From a virus, in IMG/VR virus record IMGVR_UViG_3300050026_000261, positions 1 through 64,000 of that record: a stretch of DNA of 64,000 nt; one strand, 5' to 3'. Of this stretch, positions 1 through 8,581 are shown piece by piece; position 1 is the stretch's first letter; every line of letters starts with the position of its first letter. The position numbers were made by a program, and so were the translations under genes. The notes beneath the pieces are model-generated. The model saw only the letters and a program-made list of their open reading frames with translations, was not told where the DNA came from and did not search any database.

Positions 1-20
1 AAATACGCGGAGTGATAAAA

Positions 21-332
21 ATGAACAATGTTATACGTTGCCCGAATTGCGGAAAACCAGTTGGGATAGTAATCTCAACACATGAACCATTTTATAGATG
101 TGAATGCGGATATGATAGTAGAAATTATAAAATCGAAATAGTACACAACTCAACTAATTTCATTGAACTCGGTCTCGGTTATGACGGCCTTGGTGTGACA
201 GCCCAATTTTGCCGTATGGAAGTCCCCGAAGGCATGAATGTATATTGCGCCAAAAAGGTGATCCTCGGTGATGGTTGGGATGCGAGATCGCTACCGTTGG
301 CGGTATGCCGGGCAGCAATAAAAAGTGCATAA
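21..332 (+). CDS. Small zinc-ribbon phage protein
   Basis: Unrecognised protein of about 103 residues. The N-terminus carries CPNCG and CECG, a treble-clef or zinc-ribbon pair, followed by a mostly beta region ending in a conserved-looking GDGWDARSLPLAVCR stretch. The ATG at 21 is preferred over the upstream GTG at 12 because a GGAGTG ribosome site sits 6-7 bases before it. It lies upstream of the primase and helicase genes in the same direction, so it is probably an early gene. The function is unknown; nucleic-acid binding is only suggested by the zinc motif. Confidence 0.7.
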   Translation: MNNVIRCPNCGKPVGIVISTHEPFYRCECGYDSRNYKIEIVHNSTNFIELGLGYDGLGVTAQFCRMEVPEGMNVYCAKKVILGDGWDARSLPLAVCRAAIKSA

Positions 333-372
333 ATATCCATGATCATCGTATAACTGTTGCAGGAGTAACCAA

Positions 373-951
373 GTGAACCTATTCGAACTCGCTAGAACCG
401 TACCCATCACCAGCATAATAGAGCATTTTGGCCTATCCACCCATAATCAGGCAGGTCAGACAGTGATGCCATGCCCATTTCACGAAGAGAAGACGGGCAG
501 TTTCACCATCCACAGATCAAAAAACTACTTTAACTGCTTCGGGTGCGGGGCTGCGGGTGACGGTACCAAGTTCGTAGAGAAATACTGCAACCTACAACCA
601 AAAGATGCCGCCATCTATGTATGTAAATTAGGCGGAATTCAAATTGATGAGAGACCGAATCAGGCAACCGTGAGACAGATAGAGGATAGGCAAGAACAGC
701 ACAAATTAGAGCAGGCGCTTACCAACTGGGCGAATGATACCTGTATCAAACTGTGCGCGCTCAGAAGGGGCTATTTTTGGGCACTAGATGAACCAGAGAA
801 CTATGATTCAACACACTGTACCAACTTCGAATACACAGATTACATTCTCGATCTACTGCAATATGGGTCACTAAAAGACAAGCTAAACGTAAATAGGGCA
901 GTAAGACAGGGAGAAGCAGGATTGGCAGGAGCGTGGGTCAATGTCCGATAA
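373..951 (+). CDS. CHC2-type primase zinc-finger protein
   Basis: Residues about 25-70 hold the DnaG-type CHC2 zinc-binding domain: CPFHEEKTGSF followed by a conserved FxCFGCGAAGD. The remainder lacks the Toprim catalytic core, so this is a stand-alone primase zinc domain of about 192 residues that probably works with the downstream DUF927 ATPase in primer synthesis. It starts at GTG 373 behind AGGAG. Its stop overlaps the start of the next gene by 11 bases, which indicates translational coupling and a joint replication role. Confidence 0.88.
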   Translation: MNLFELARTVPITSIIEHFGLSTHNQAGQTVMPCPFHEEKTGSFTIHRSKNYFNCFGCGAAGDGTKFVEKYCNLQPKDAAIYVCKLGGIQIDERPNQATVRQIEDRQEQHKLEQALTNWANDTCIKLCALRRGYFWALDEPENYDSTHCTNFEYTDYILDLLQYGSLKDKLNVNRAVRQGEAGLAGAWVNVR

Positions 952-3220
952 AGATACACCAGACTTCACAGAACGAGACAAAGAAGCTCTGATAGGCTGC
1001 ATAGATGCTGATCATACCCCAGACAAAAGCAATATGTCGGTGGATCTGATAATCCAGTTCTGCCGGGATAGCCCCGCAGGTGTCTTTGAGGAAAAGATCA
1101 TCGGAGCGCTGGCAGTGATGACTGAGGCTGATCGCTCCAAGGTTAAAACAGCGCTCAAGGGCAAGGTAGGCAGTCAAGATTTTGATCGGGCGGTCAAGGA
1201 TTACAGAAAAAGAAATGGCATGCTCCGCATGGCCCAGTCAAGCGATAGCCGCCCCAAATTCACTGACCGGATCGAAAACTGCCCCTTAGATGCCCATATT
1301 CCTAATGGCTGGAGCATCAGCGTTCAGGATGGCGTGATCGAGCTAGTAAACAAGGGTGATCCGCCAGTCACCTTCACCGAAAAGCGTTTTCCGGTGCCCA
1401 TTGTTTTAAGCGCTGTGTTGGAGCCGCTGGACAATCAGGATGATACCTATTCCTATGAGGTGGCCTGGCTCAGCAAGGGTAGGTGGTATAAGGCTGCGAA
1501 GGATGGCGCCATCTTGTTCGACCGGGCGAGGATCATAAACTTGGCTGACTCCGGGGCGCCAGTGGATTCAGAAAACAACAAAGGATTGGTCAGGTGGCTC
1601 GCTGCGCAGAGGGACACCAGGGAGATACCGAGCAAGCAGGTGGTGACCAGGTGCGGGTGGCACGGATGGAACAGATTTGTGTGGGGGCAGCAAATAGCGG
1701 AAGTACACAGGAATGATGAAACCCTTGTCCCAGTTGACTCGCAGACAGATAAAAGTAAATGCCAATATGAAAAAAATGGTAAACAAAACAGCGAAAGTAA
1801 ACAGTGTACTCAAGGTAATGAGTGCGCTTCTGGCGACAGTAGCGGCATGGAGCTCAACAGCATCAATGGATTCACAGAGTACACGGTGGACTGGTCTCAC
1901 AAAGTAAAGGGAGGGGAGCGGGACACGGTAGAAGGGCTGCGGGTTCATGGAAGTGTGGAGAAGCAAAAGGAATTCCTGCTCAAAGTTTGCAAGCGATTCC
2001 CTGTAGCTGCTTTCCTTGTGGGTGCCGGGTGCGCCGCTCCATTGCTCAGGCCACTCAGAGAACATGGCCGACTCGATGTTAATGGCTTTACGGTAGAGGT
2101 GGTCAGCGATCAGGCTGGAGTAGGCAAAACAACAGGCAACGAACTAGCAGCATCGATTTGGGGTCAGCCATCCAGGTTAGTGAGGTCTTGCAACCGAACG
2201 GTTAATGTTGGCTGGGAAGCATGGCGCCATGTATGCTGCGACCTGCCTATTTTCGCAGAAGAGGCCCAGTCGCTAAAGCCGGAAGACCGGGAACGGATTA
2301 TATACGAACAGAGCCAGGGCATAGGCAGGGAGCGCGGCAACCGGGATGGCACGCTTAGGGCAACGAAGCAATTCTTCAACGTGCTCCTGGTAGCCAGCGA
2401 GGAAAGCCTCAAGGGCCAGGATACCCGAGAAGGGGTATCCGCCCGGCTGATTTCCATGCCGCCTATGTTTGGCAGCAAAAACGCAGAGTATGCAGCCGAA
2501 GCCAAAAGAATCAAGAAGGAGTGCAACACCAATTACGGCCACGTTGGGCAGACATATCTTAGATATCTCTTAAACGAGACCAAAGGCAGCCAATGGAAAA
2601 CTGTTCTGCAGAAATTCGATGAGATTGAATCTGCACTGGAAGAAAAAATCGCAGACGATGTAAACGAAGAACTGCGCTCTATTGCGATCAGGATGGTATC
2701 TAGGGTGGCTGCCTGCGGAGTGGGGCTATGGGCACTGATGGAATCGCTGGGCGTCAGCGCAGAAGAAAACAGCATCATTCTTGATAAGACAATTCTGGTG
2801 GCAGAACATTTGGCTCTATTGGGTATGGACGCAGAACCACTATGGAAACGGGCATTGGGAGTAGTGCAGAGCTGGGCAGCGCAAAACAAGAACCGGATCG
2901 CCGGTATGGAGCCATTCAGCAACGGAATGTACAGCAGTAAACGAATTCCAGATGTTTATATTGGCAAGGTAGTTACTGTGAGAGAAGCTGGCAAGTGTAT
3001 CTGCTTCTATCTCACGGCCTTCGATAAGGCTATCATCGAGTACCTGAAAAAGGATCCCAAAGAGATACGGAAAGCCTTCCTGAGAGAAAAGATCAGTGTT
3101 CCAAATAAAGATGGTGAGGCAACCAGATACGAAAAATCCCGGGGTGAGCGCGGGGTATTTATCCCAATAGAAATGGTTTTCCCTGATGGAAACGACTGCG
3201 GAACGGTAGGGGATGTTTGA
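941..3220 (+). CDS. DUF927 helicase-like replication ATPase
   Basis: The protein has 759 residues. The C-terminal half matches the DUF927/COG5519 family of helicase-like ATPases found beside phage primases. A P-loop QAGVGKTTG lies at about 388-396, an acidic Walker-B-like DLPIFAEEAQ follows near 440, and an arginine-rich EGVSARLISMP segment comes after that. It starts at ATG 941, inside the end of the CHC2 gene. Together the two genes look like a split primase-helicase. The iteron-rich non-coding region begins at its stop, consistent with a replication origin beside its initiator. Replicative helicase is the most likely role; the exact activity is inferred. Confidence 0.85.
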   Translation: MSDKDTPDFTERDKEALIGCIDADHTPDKSNMSVDLIIQFCRDSPAGVFEEKIIGALAVMTEADRSKVKTALKGKVGSQDFDRAVKDYRKRNGMLRMAQSSDSRPKFTDRIENCPLDAHIPNGWSISVQDGVIELVNKGDPPVTFTEKRFPVPIVLSAVLEPLDNQDDTYSYEVAWLSKGRWYKAAKDGAILFDRARIINLADSGAPVDSENNKGLVRWLAAQRDTREIPSKQVVTRCGWHGWNRFVWGQQIAEVHRNDETLVPVDSQTDKSKCQYEKNGKQNSESKQCTQGNECASGDSSGMELNSINGFTEYTVDWSHKVKGGERDTVEGLRVHGSVEKQKEFLLKVCKRFPVAAFLVGAGCAAPLLRPLREHGRLDVNGFTVEVVSDQAGVGKTTGNELAASIWGQPSRLVRSCNRTVNVGWEAWRHVCCDLPIFAEEAQSLKPEDRERIIYEQSQGIGRERGNRDGTLRATKQFFNVLLVASEESLKGQDTREGVSARLISMPPMFGSKNAEYAAEAKRIKKECNTNYGHVGQTYLRYLLNETKGSQWKTVLQKFDEIESALEEKIADDVNEELRSIAIRMVSRVAACGVGLWALMESLGVSAEENSIILDKTILVAEHLALLGMDAEPLWKRALGVVQSWAAQNKNRIAGMEPFSNGMYSSKRIPDVYIGKVVTVREAGKCICFYLTAFDKAIIEYLKKDPKEIRKAFLREKISVPNKDGEATRYEKSRGERGVFIPIEMVFPDGNDCGTVGDV

Positions 3221-3230
3221 CAGTTGCGAG

Positions 3231-3263
3231 TCCGCAACCGTTCCGCAACTTTTCCGCAACCGC
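3231..3263 (+). repeat. Three tandem 11-bp iterons (TCCGCAAC core)
   Basis: TCCGCAAC begins at 3231, 3242 and 3253, an exact 11-base period that places each copy on the same DNA face. Further single copies, or their complements, lie at 3223, 3309, 3422, 3475, 3490, 3554 and 3586. This is the arrangement expected for initiator-protein binding. Confidence 0.75.
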
Positions 3264-3357
3264 TAGAAGAGAGAGTATATCTGATGATCAACATATATAT
3301 ATGTCTTAGTTGCGCAGTTGCAGATATACATACACATTACATGTATTTTCCATTGTG

Positions 3358-3385
3358 TATGTGATCTCCTAACCGCGATCACATA
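3358..3385. promoter_or_regulatory. Perfect 9-bp inverted repeat, operator-like
   Basis: TATGTGATC at 3358-3366 and GATCACATA at 3377-3385 form a perfect palindrome with a 10-base spacer. It resembles the two half-sites of a dimeric repressor, or an origin-associated recognition site. It lies midway in the non-coding region. Confidence 0.6.
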
Positions 3386-3474
3386 ACCCCCTGTATATAT
3401 ATGCTACATGAAATGAAAATCCCGCAACTTCTTAAAAAAAATGGCTGAATGTTTTGGGAGAGTAAGAATGTATC

Positions 3475-3495
3475 GGTTGCGGGGGCTTCGCAACC
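3475..3495. repeat. Hairpin formed by opposed iteron cores
   Basis: GGTTGCG (3475-3481) and CGCAACC (3489-3495) form a 7-bp stem with a 7-base loop. The arms are iteron cores in opposite orientation. Confidence 0.55.
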
Positions 3496-3552
3496 TCAGC
3501 AACCAGTAAATGACGAATCGCTTGCTGGAGTAAAGGGAAATGGTATTTTTTT

Positions 3553-3602
3553 AGTTGCGGAAAATAGGCGTTTTACCCCCTAAAAGTTGCGGAAAAGAGG
3601 CG
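3553..3602 (+). repeat. Two 18-bp direct repeats before gene at 3609
   Basis: AGTTGCGGAAAATAGGCG (3553-3570) recurs at 3585-3602 with one change (T to G), 32 bases apart. The second copy contains the ribosome-binding site of the gene at 3609. A protein binding these sites could link origin activity to expression of that gene. Confidence 0.7.
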
Positions 3603-3608
3603 TGCCCA

Positions 3609-3932
3609 ATGGTAAACATGGAAGAAGTGGTTTTTGATACAGAAAAAGGAAAGAAAATACCCTATGATACCCTGGTAGAAATATACAACAAAGCATTCGA
3701 TCTCCTGGATAAAGCGTATCAGTCTGGATGCACCGCCTGGATTTCCGCTAATCGTAAAGACATTGAGCAGCAGATCAACCAGGCGCAAGCTGTAGCAAAT
3801 AAAAAATGGCTTGACTGCGAGGCAGGCACCGGCACAGTAGAGCAGTTCAAGGTTGCCCTAACCGATTGGTACAAGGCTTATAGATTAGCAATAATCGCAT
3901 ACGCTCAATATCTAGTAGAGAGAGGATCCTGA
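3609..3932 (+). CDS. Hypothetical early protein
   Basis: Unrecognised protein of 107 residues that appears mostly helical, with a repeated Lys/Gln/Ala character and two tryptophan-containing helices. ATG 3609 is chosen because AAGAGG lies about 8 bases upstream; the frame stays open upstream to 3555 but that stretch is the repeat region. It is the first gene after the candidate origin and is followed closely by a deoxyribosyltransferase-like gene, so it is likely an early gene. Confidence 0.6.
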   Translation: MVNMEEVVFDTEKGKKIPYDTLVEIYNKAFDLLDKAYQSGCTAWISANRKDIEQQINQAQAVANKKWLDCEAGTGTVEQFKVALTDWYKAYRLAIIAYAQYLVERGS

Positions 3933-3934
3933 TC

Positions 3935-4417
3935 ATGGAAACTGCATTGAGATGCTTGACTAAGCCTGATTCACCGGCGCAAGAGCACTTTGACGGCTTT
4001 TTAAACGCAGCATCCAGACACACTGTCTTCCTGGCCGGCAGCATCGACGCCCACGCTTCCCTGGAGTTCCCCCGTAACTGGCGGGACGAGGCTACCGAAG
4101 TTTTAACCGCTGCCGGGTACCTGGTGCTGAATCCTCTGCGCCATGACGACTACAGCGACAGTGCCGAGATCATGCGGCGAAACACCGCGGATCTGTTGCA
4201 AGCGCACATCCTACTGGTGGAGATGAGCCACTCGGACATCAGCTATATCGGCACCAGCATCGAGATCTACAAGTCCTATCAGTATGGCAAGGAAATACTG
4301 CTGTGGGGTGGCGCCAACCGAAGGAGTCATGCTTTAAGGCACTATGCGCCCGTTAGGTTTGAGACTCTGAAGGATGCATTAAACGAGCTGGTGGAGAGGA
4401 TGGTTGCCCATGTTTGA
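3935..4417 (+). CDS. Nucleoside 2-deoxyribosyltransferase-like protein
   Basis: This protein of 160 residues has the Rossmann-like nucleoside deoxyribosyltransferase pattern: VFLAGSID near residue 28, VLNPLRHDDY in the substrate-binding loop, a DLLQAHILLVEMSHSDISYIG segment with the acidic residue region, then GTSIEIYKSYQYGKEI. Such enzymes cleave or exchange nucleobases on deoxyribonucleosides and are common in phage nucleotide-salvage sets. A related possibility is a nucleotide-sensing or nucleotide-depleting enzyme of the same fold. It starts at ATG 3935 behind AGAGGATCC, immediately after the preceding gene. Confidence 0.75.
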   Translation: METALRCLTKPDSPAQEHFDGFLNAASRHTVFLAGSIDAHASLEFPRNWRDEATEVLTAAGYLVLNPLRHDDYSDSAEIMRRNTADLLQAHILLVEMSHSDISYIGTSIEIYKSYQYGKEILLWGGANRRSHALRHYAPVRFETLKDALNELVERMVAHV

Positions 4418-4613
4418 GGTCTACACGCCACAACGCCGCGGTAGACGGTCGCCCCCTCCCAAGTCTAATTGGGAATCTCTGCCGTTACTCAAAGGTGTGT
4501 TCTGCCGGCAGAAACATAAGATGGTGACCCTGGGGATGTGCGTCGGTTGCCCGCACTATCAGGGCAGAACCGTAAATAGGGTACGATGCGAAAAAGAAAG
4601 CGAGGCGATTTAG
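4410..4613 (+). CDS. Small Cys-containing hypothetical protein
   Basis: Unrecognised protein of about 67 residues. It has an N-terminal Arg/Pro-rich segment and a C-terminal Cys cluster (FC, MCVGCPHY, RC) suggesting one metal site. It overlaps the end of the deoxyribosyltransferase-like gene by 8 bases and ends directly at the next start, so it sits in a tightly packed operon. A TTG six bases earlier is an alternative start. Confidence 0.6.
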   Translation: MFEVYTPQRRGRRSPPPKSNWESLPLLKGVFCRQKHKMVTLGMCVGCPHYQGRTVNRVRCEKESEAI

Positions 4614-4901
4614 GTGCCCCACATGATCTGCAAAGAAACAACCTGCAGGCATAACCAGAACGAGGGTTGTATGAAAAGTGTTGTTACGCTGGAGAAGTCG
4701 CTATTGCATAGGCATGGATTGTTTTGTCGGCAGTATGAGGCAAAGACGGAACCGAAGGCCAGAATTACAGAAGAGGAATGGGCCGATCTTTGTGGGCACA
4801 TTGACGACGTGGTAGGAGGCCGGGCACTAGGGATCAGGTCAACCCGGGGGAATATCAGGATTGAACAGCAGACCAAGGCAGCGCAAGCGAAGCAGCAATA
4901 G
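4614..4901 (+). CDS. Small Cys-rich hypothetical protein
   Basis: Unrecognised 95-residue protein. Cysteines cluster in the first 40 residues (ICKETTCRHNQNEGC and LFCRQYE), in the style of a small zinc protein, followed by a charged helical tail rich in Gln and Ala. The GTG at 4614 follows GCGAGGCGAT at good spacing and abuts the preceding stop. Function unknown. Confidence 0.6.
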   Translation: MPHMICKETTCRHNQNEGCMKSVVTLEKSLLHRHGLFCRQYEAKTEPKARITEEEWADLCGHIDDVVGGRALGIRSTRGNIRIEQQTKAAQAKQQ

Positions 4902-4918
4902 AGGGAGGCTGATACTCG

Positions 4919-5410
4919 TTGTCCCACATCCAGATGGGCCAGAGCAAAACTCCATACACAGACACCATCACTCCGCAGTTTATTGATTGGTTGCTCTATG
5001 ATCTGCCATTTCTGAAACAAATCTGTGATGAGATCATGCCGAACGACTTCGCGGACATCATCGAGTTTCACGCCCGGATGAAGACAATGGTCAGGAGTAA
5101 GATCGAATCAGTGGCGCTTCGCCGGGCACAGATGACGTCTGCGCTGGATGCTGTTGATCGGGCAATCAAGAAACTTCCTACTAGTGAGCACAAGAAGATT
5201 TATCGAATGAAATGGCGTGCCGGGATGACAGTCAGGGAGATCTCGAAACAGTTTTTCAAGGATAAAAAAATGAGGTTTTTTTCTGTGCCAAAAATTCAAG
5301 AAAAAACTGAACAAGTTCGCACCCACGTAGCCCTTTATTTGCAAGCGATTCCTGGTTTTGAATTTCGGATAAAACTTATACAAAAACTTATACAAGATCA
5401 GGCCGAATAA
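4919..5410 (+). CDS. ArpU/RinA-like late transcription regulator
   Basis: This protein of 163 residues has a helical N-terminus and a C-terminal sigma-region-4-like helix-turn-helix. The segment LPTSEHKKIYRMKWRAGMTVREISKQF has the spacing seen in ArpU, RinA and related late-gene activators. These regulators lie just upstream of the terminase genes and switch on packaging and structural genes, which fits the position here. TTG start at 4919 behind GGGAGGCTGAT. The lysine- and phenylalanine-rich C-terminus is longer than usual. The family call is by motif only. Confidence 0.65.
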   Translation: MSHIQMGQSKTPYTDTITPQFIDWLLYDLPFLKQICDEIMPNDFADIIEFHARMKTMVRSKIESVALRRAQMTSALDAVDRAIKKLPTSEHKKIYRMKWRAGMTVREISKQFFKDKKMRFFSVPKIQEKTEQVRTHVALYLQAIPGFEFRIKLIQKLIQDQAE

Positions 5411-5445
5411 CTTAAACAAAGTGCCAAAAACGTGCTATCCTTATT

Positions 5446-5495
5446 TTGGCGAAACGAGTCAGTAATTTAGATTAAAAACACTATGGGATGTGTTT
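5446..5495 (+). promoter_or_regulatory. Promoter-like region and RBS hairpin for HNH gene
   Basis: TTGGCG (5446-5451) and TAGATT (5468-5473) are spaced 16 bases. AAACAC (5476-5481) pairs with GTGTTT (5490-5495), presenting a TATGGGAT loop that contains the ribosome site. The same hairpin design precedes the cargo genes at 10357 and 34038. GCCAAAA at 5423 and TTTTGGC near 5444 also form an inverted repeat. Confidence 0.45.
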
Positions 5496-5972
5496 CGGAC
5501 GAAGAATAGTTATGAGATCAGCGGCTTAATGGTAGTTATTAGATTACGAAGGCATAACGGTGAGAGAGTAGAAACTTTTATAGATATTAGTGATCTGGAG
5601 CGAACTAATGAGTTCCCTGGCTGGTGGCGACTAGGTTCAAATGGATATGTTGTAGGTCAACTGTCGGTTGACGAACCTATCATACTATTACATCGTTGGA
5701 TTATGAACCCACCTGGCAACATGGAAATAGATCATATCAATCATTGTAGACTGGATAATCGGCGACAAACTAATTTGAGAACTGTTAATCGCAAGAAAAA
5801 TGCACAAAATAGCAAAAAAAGATGGAATCAAGTGCAATCAAGGCTTAAGCCATTAGTAGGTTCGCTATTCAAAGCATCTGTAGCTTTATCTAGTGAGAAT
5901 GAAAATGGAGTTTGGCCACCACCTAGCTTTAAAAGACAAGGAAAACGCAAAAGAGAAGGGCTTATAGCTTAA
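5490..5972 (+). CDS. HNH homing endonuclease-like protein
   Basis: Protein of about 160 residues with a clear phage HNH motif: LHRWIMNPPG then IDHINHCRLDNRRQTNLR at about 67-97, giving the His, Asn and DNR residues of the nuclease core. The usual C-terminal AP2 DNA-binding domain is missing and is replaced by a basic, low-complexity tail (KRQGKRKRE), so it may be a degraded or variant homing endonuclease. It is inserted between the late regulator and the terminase, with its own promoter-like sequence and a terminator. The start is uncertain: GTG 5490 or ATG 5529. Confidence 0.8.
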   Translation: MFRTKNSYEISGLMVVIRLRRHNGERVETFIDISDLERTNEFPGWWRLGSNGYVVGQLSVDEPIILLHRWIMNPPGNMEIDHINHCRLDNRRQTNLRTVNRKKNAQNSKKRWNQVQSRLKPLVGSLFKASVALSSENENGVWPPPSFKRQGKRKREGLIA

Positions 5973-5984
5973 GTTAAAAACAGG

Positions 5985-6010
5985 GTCGCTCGGTCTTCGA
6001 GCGGCTTTTT
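5985..6010 (+). terminator. Rho-independent terminator
   Basis: GTCGCTCG (5985-5992) pairs with CGAGCGGC (5998-6005) with one G-U pair, followed by TTTTT. It closes the HNH cassette. Confidence 0.75.
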
Positions 6011-6031
6011 CATTTGAGCGAGGCGATCTCT

Positions 6032-6193
6032 TTGTACGAGGTCTACGACTCCAAAAAGAAACAAAAGTTGACGGTGCTGCCGCCTCGCCGCGACAAGGAA
6101 ACGGGTCTGTGCCTAGGCGACTATATCAGGCAGCACAAAGAACATGATAAACGTTGTCAGAATCCGGGACAGGCTTTAGGCCGACTGTATTGA
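6032..6193 (+). CDS. Small basic hypothetical protein before terminase
   Basis: A TTG-initiated frame of 53 residues, rich in Lys/Arg, with one LPPRRDKETGLCLGDY segment. A GAGCGAGGCGAT ribosome site lies about 8 bases before TTG 6032. It fills the otherwise empty space between the HNH terminator and the terminase small subunit. Function unknown; an alternative is chance coding in the terminase leader. Confidence 0.5.
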   Translation: MYEVYDSKKKQKLTVLPPRRDKETGLCLGDYIRQHKEHDKRCQNPGQALGRLY

Positions 6194-6212
6194 CAAACTG
6201 GAGTGAGGGGCG

Positions 6213-7271
6213 ATGGGACGCCACGCAAAGCACAACTGGCCACGCATGTTTATGGAGTTCTGCGAGGGTGGCTTTGAAAGCATAGCGGAATTTGCTCGTA
6301 AATACAAAATGAACGAGACGCATGTCCGCAATGAGTTTCGCAAACTGAACGGGTCCCGGTCAAAGATTATGCGGGATGTCGAGGCCGCCAAGAAGAGCGG
6401 AAAGGATAGGAATTACAAAGTATCCAAGACTGACGATACCCCGGATATTGTATCGAATAATAGTGTATCGCCAACAGACACGATACAGAATTTAACACAG
6501 GGTACAATACAGAAAAAAACGCCGATAGAAAAAAATCCCAAAGCAAGCATTGGCGGTAAGCAGCGGGATGAGAACGGGCTGACTATTCGGGAGGAAACCT
6601 TTGTCCTGGAATATCTGATTGACTTCAACTCTGCGAGGGCGGCTATTGCCGCAGGGTATAGCCAGCACACAGCAGCATCCATAGGATGGGAGCTTCTCAG
6701 GAAGCCGCATATTCAGCAGCGATTGCGACAAGAAGCAGAGGCCGATGCAATTCGTCTGGGCATCAACAGGGATCGCATCCTGCTTGAATACGCCCGGATC
6801 GCCTTTGGCAACGTTGGAGATTATGTATCGTTTGGGCAACGGCAGATTCCGATTGAAGGTACATCTGCGCCTAGCAGTGAGGATGGCAACGATGGCGCCG
6901 CTCCTCTCACGCAGACAATTAATTACGTCGATCTCAATTCAAGCAACCAGGTTGACACGTCTCTGATCAGCGAGATTAGCCAGGGAAGAGATGGAGTAAA
7001 GGTTAAGCTGCACGACAAGATGAAGGCGCTGGATAAGCTGGAGCGCTACTTAGACGTGATGCCGGATACCTGGAAGCGCAAGGTCGAAGAGGAGCGCCTT
7101 GGTCTGGAGCGGGAACGGTTGGAGATTGATAGAAAGAAAGCCCTGGGCGGGGGCGATGAGGCTGAAACGGCGCACAATGAGCGGGTGACTACGCTGGCCG
7201 AACTGATCAACCATCCGGAGCCGGATCGGCACGTGGAAGATTTTGAAGAGGAAGATGAGAGCGGCGATTAA
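6213..7271 (+). CDS. terS: Terminase small subunit
   Basis: This protein has 352 residues. The N-terminus has a helix-turn-helix-like segment, then residues about 120-175 give the Terminase_2 signature: LTIREETFVLEYLIDFNSARA, AAGYSQHTAASIGWELLRKPHIQ. A coiled-coil and acidic C-terminus follow (DFEEEDESGD), probably the oligomerisation and large-subunit contact region. It recognises phage DNA for packaging and assists the adjacent large subunit, which starts 3 bases after its stop. ATG 6213 follows GGAGTGAGGGG. Confidence 0.92.
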   Translation: MGRHAKHNWPRMFMEFCEGGFESIAEFARKYKMNETHVRNEFRKLNGSRSKIMRDVEAAKKSGKDRNYKVSKTDDTPDIVSNNSVSPTDTIQNLTQGTIQKKTPIEKNPKASIGGKQRDENGLTIREETFVLEYLIDFNSARAAIAAGYSQHTAASIGWELLRKPHIQQRLRQEAEADAIRLGINRDRILLEYARIAFGNVGDYVSFGQRQIPIEGTSAPSSEDGNDGAAPLTQTINYVDLNSSNQVDTSLISEISQGRDGVKVKLHDKMKALDKLERYLDVMPDTWKRKVEEERLGLERERLEIDRKKALGGGDEAETAHNERVTTLAELINHPEPDRHVEDFEEEDESGD

Positions 7272-7273
7272 TT

Positions 7274-8581
7274 ATGGCAGAGTACGCTGCGTTCTGTCAG
7301 AAGCAAGTTGCATATTTGAAACAGTCATACCATAGTTGGCTTAATATAGCAGAAGGTGGAAAAAGAGCAGGCAAGAACGTGCTCAATATTATCTGCTGGT
7401 GTGAATGCATAGAAACTCATCGTGATAAGCTTCACCTTGCATCTGGGTTTTCAGTGGCATCGGCAAAACTGAACATCATTGATTGCAATGATTTTGGCGT
7501 TGCTAACTGGTTTAAAGGACGCTCACGCCCGGGTAAATATCAGAATCGAGACTGCCTTTATGTTGCCACAAAAACCGGAGAGAAAGTAATACTTATTTCC
7601 GGCGGTGGCAAGGATGGAGACGAAAAAGCTATTCATGGTAACACTTATGGGACTGTGTACGCAACAGAGGTTAATGATTGCGCCAAGCCTTTTGTCAAAG
7701 AAATATTTGACCGAACAATATCTAGCTCGGATCGAAAACTTTTTTTTGATCTCAATCCAAAGCCTCCGCAGCACTGGTTTTACGAAGAAATACTAAAGAT
7801 GCACCAAGAGAACGCTGATAAGTATCAAAATTATGGGTTGAACTACGAGCATTTTACGATATTTGATAATCTCTCGTTTACTGCTGAGAAGATTCGGGAA
7901 ACAGTACGCACCTATGCCCGGGATTCGGTCTGGTATATCCGTGACATCCTGGGTAGGCGTAGCGCAGCCGAGGGCATCGTCTATGATATGTTTGCGCCTA
8001 AAAACCAGTATCACGCTGGCCACGGTCCGAACTATGAGCTATGGTTTCAAAGATATTTTAGCATCGATTACGGCACGACAAACCCTTTTGCCTGCCTGGA
8101 GATCATTGAGCAGACCGACCTTCTGACAGGCATCAAATATATCTACATCGAGAACGAATATTACTACGACAGTAAGAAGCACAACCGACAGAAGGATGAT
8201 AGTGAGTACGTCGAAGATATGCAGAAATTCATGAAAGACGAGAATGGTGTTCCAAAAAGATATGCAGCTATTGTCATCGACCCTTCGGCAGCATCGTTTA
8301 AGGTGGCTTTACGCAAGAAGAGCCTGAGAGCCAGGGAGACTGACGATGTGATCAACGCCAAACACGAGGTTGTAGAAGGCATCCGCTTGGTTTCCTCTCT
8401 GCTTCGCATGGGGCGACTGAAGATAAACATTGACAACTGCCCAAATTTACTTGCTGAGTTTGCAGCCTATGTCTGGAACGACAAGGCATCGGAAAAAGGC
8501 AAAGAAGAAGTTGTGAAGGCATTTGATCATTGTTTGGATGTACTTCGCTATTACGCTTTTACAATTGTCAAACGGGCTTAG
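7274..8581 (+). CDS. terL: Terminase large subunit
   Basis: DNA-packaging motor and headful/cos nuclease of 435 residues. The ATPase domain has a variant Walker A EGGKRAGKN at about 27-35 and a Walker-B-like TVYATEVND near 130. The nuclease domain has FSIDYGTTNPFA near 262, IVIDPSA near 333 and the terminal acidic residue in FDHCLDVLRYYAF near 418. This is the PBSX/phage large-terminase type. It overlaps functionally with the small subunit immediately upstream and is followed by the portal. Confidence 0.95.
   Translation: MAEYAAFCQKQVAYLKQSYHSWLNIAEGGKRAGKNVLNIICWCECIETHRDKLHLASGFSVASAKLNIIDCNDFGVANWFKGRSRPGKYQNRDCLYVATKTGEKVILISGGGKDGDEKAIHGNTYGTVYATEVNDCAKPFVKEIFDRTISSSDRKLFFDLNPKPPQHWFYEEILKMHQENADKYQNYGLNYEHFTIFDNLSFTAEKIRETVRTYARDSVWYIRDILGRRSAAEGIVYDMFAPKNQYHAGHGPNYELWFQRYFSIDYGTTNPFACLEIIEQTDLLTGIKYIYIENEYYYDSKKHNRQKDDSEYVEDMQKFMKDENGVPKRYAAIVIDPSAASFKVALRKKSLRARETDDVINAKHEVVEGIRLVSSLLRMGRLKINIDNCPNLLAEFAAYVWNDKASEKGKEEVVKAFDHCLDVLRYYAFTIVKRA

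Larger units (their letters stand above)
3221..3608 (+). other. Non-coding iteron region, candidate replication origin
   Basis: These 388 bases without a convincing gene separate the DUF927 ATPase from the next gene. They hold repeated TCCGCAAC/GTTGCGGA octamers in both orientations, two runs of TATATATAT, a 9-bp palindrome and a small hairpin. Iterons plus AT-rich DNA next to a primase-helicase is the usual layout of a theta-type phage origin. The origin role is inferred. Confidence 0.6.

Noticed and set aside
1568-2065. Minus-strand frame of 165 codons inside the DUF927 gene
   Set aside because: No ribosome site, no recognisable domain and a low-complexity hydrophobic sequence; shadow of the plus-strand gene.
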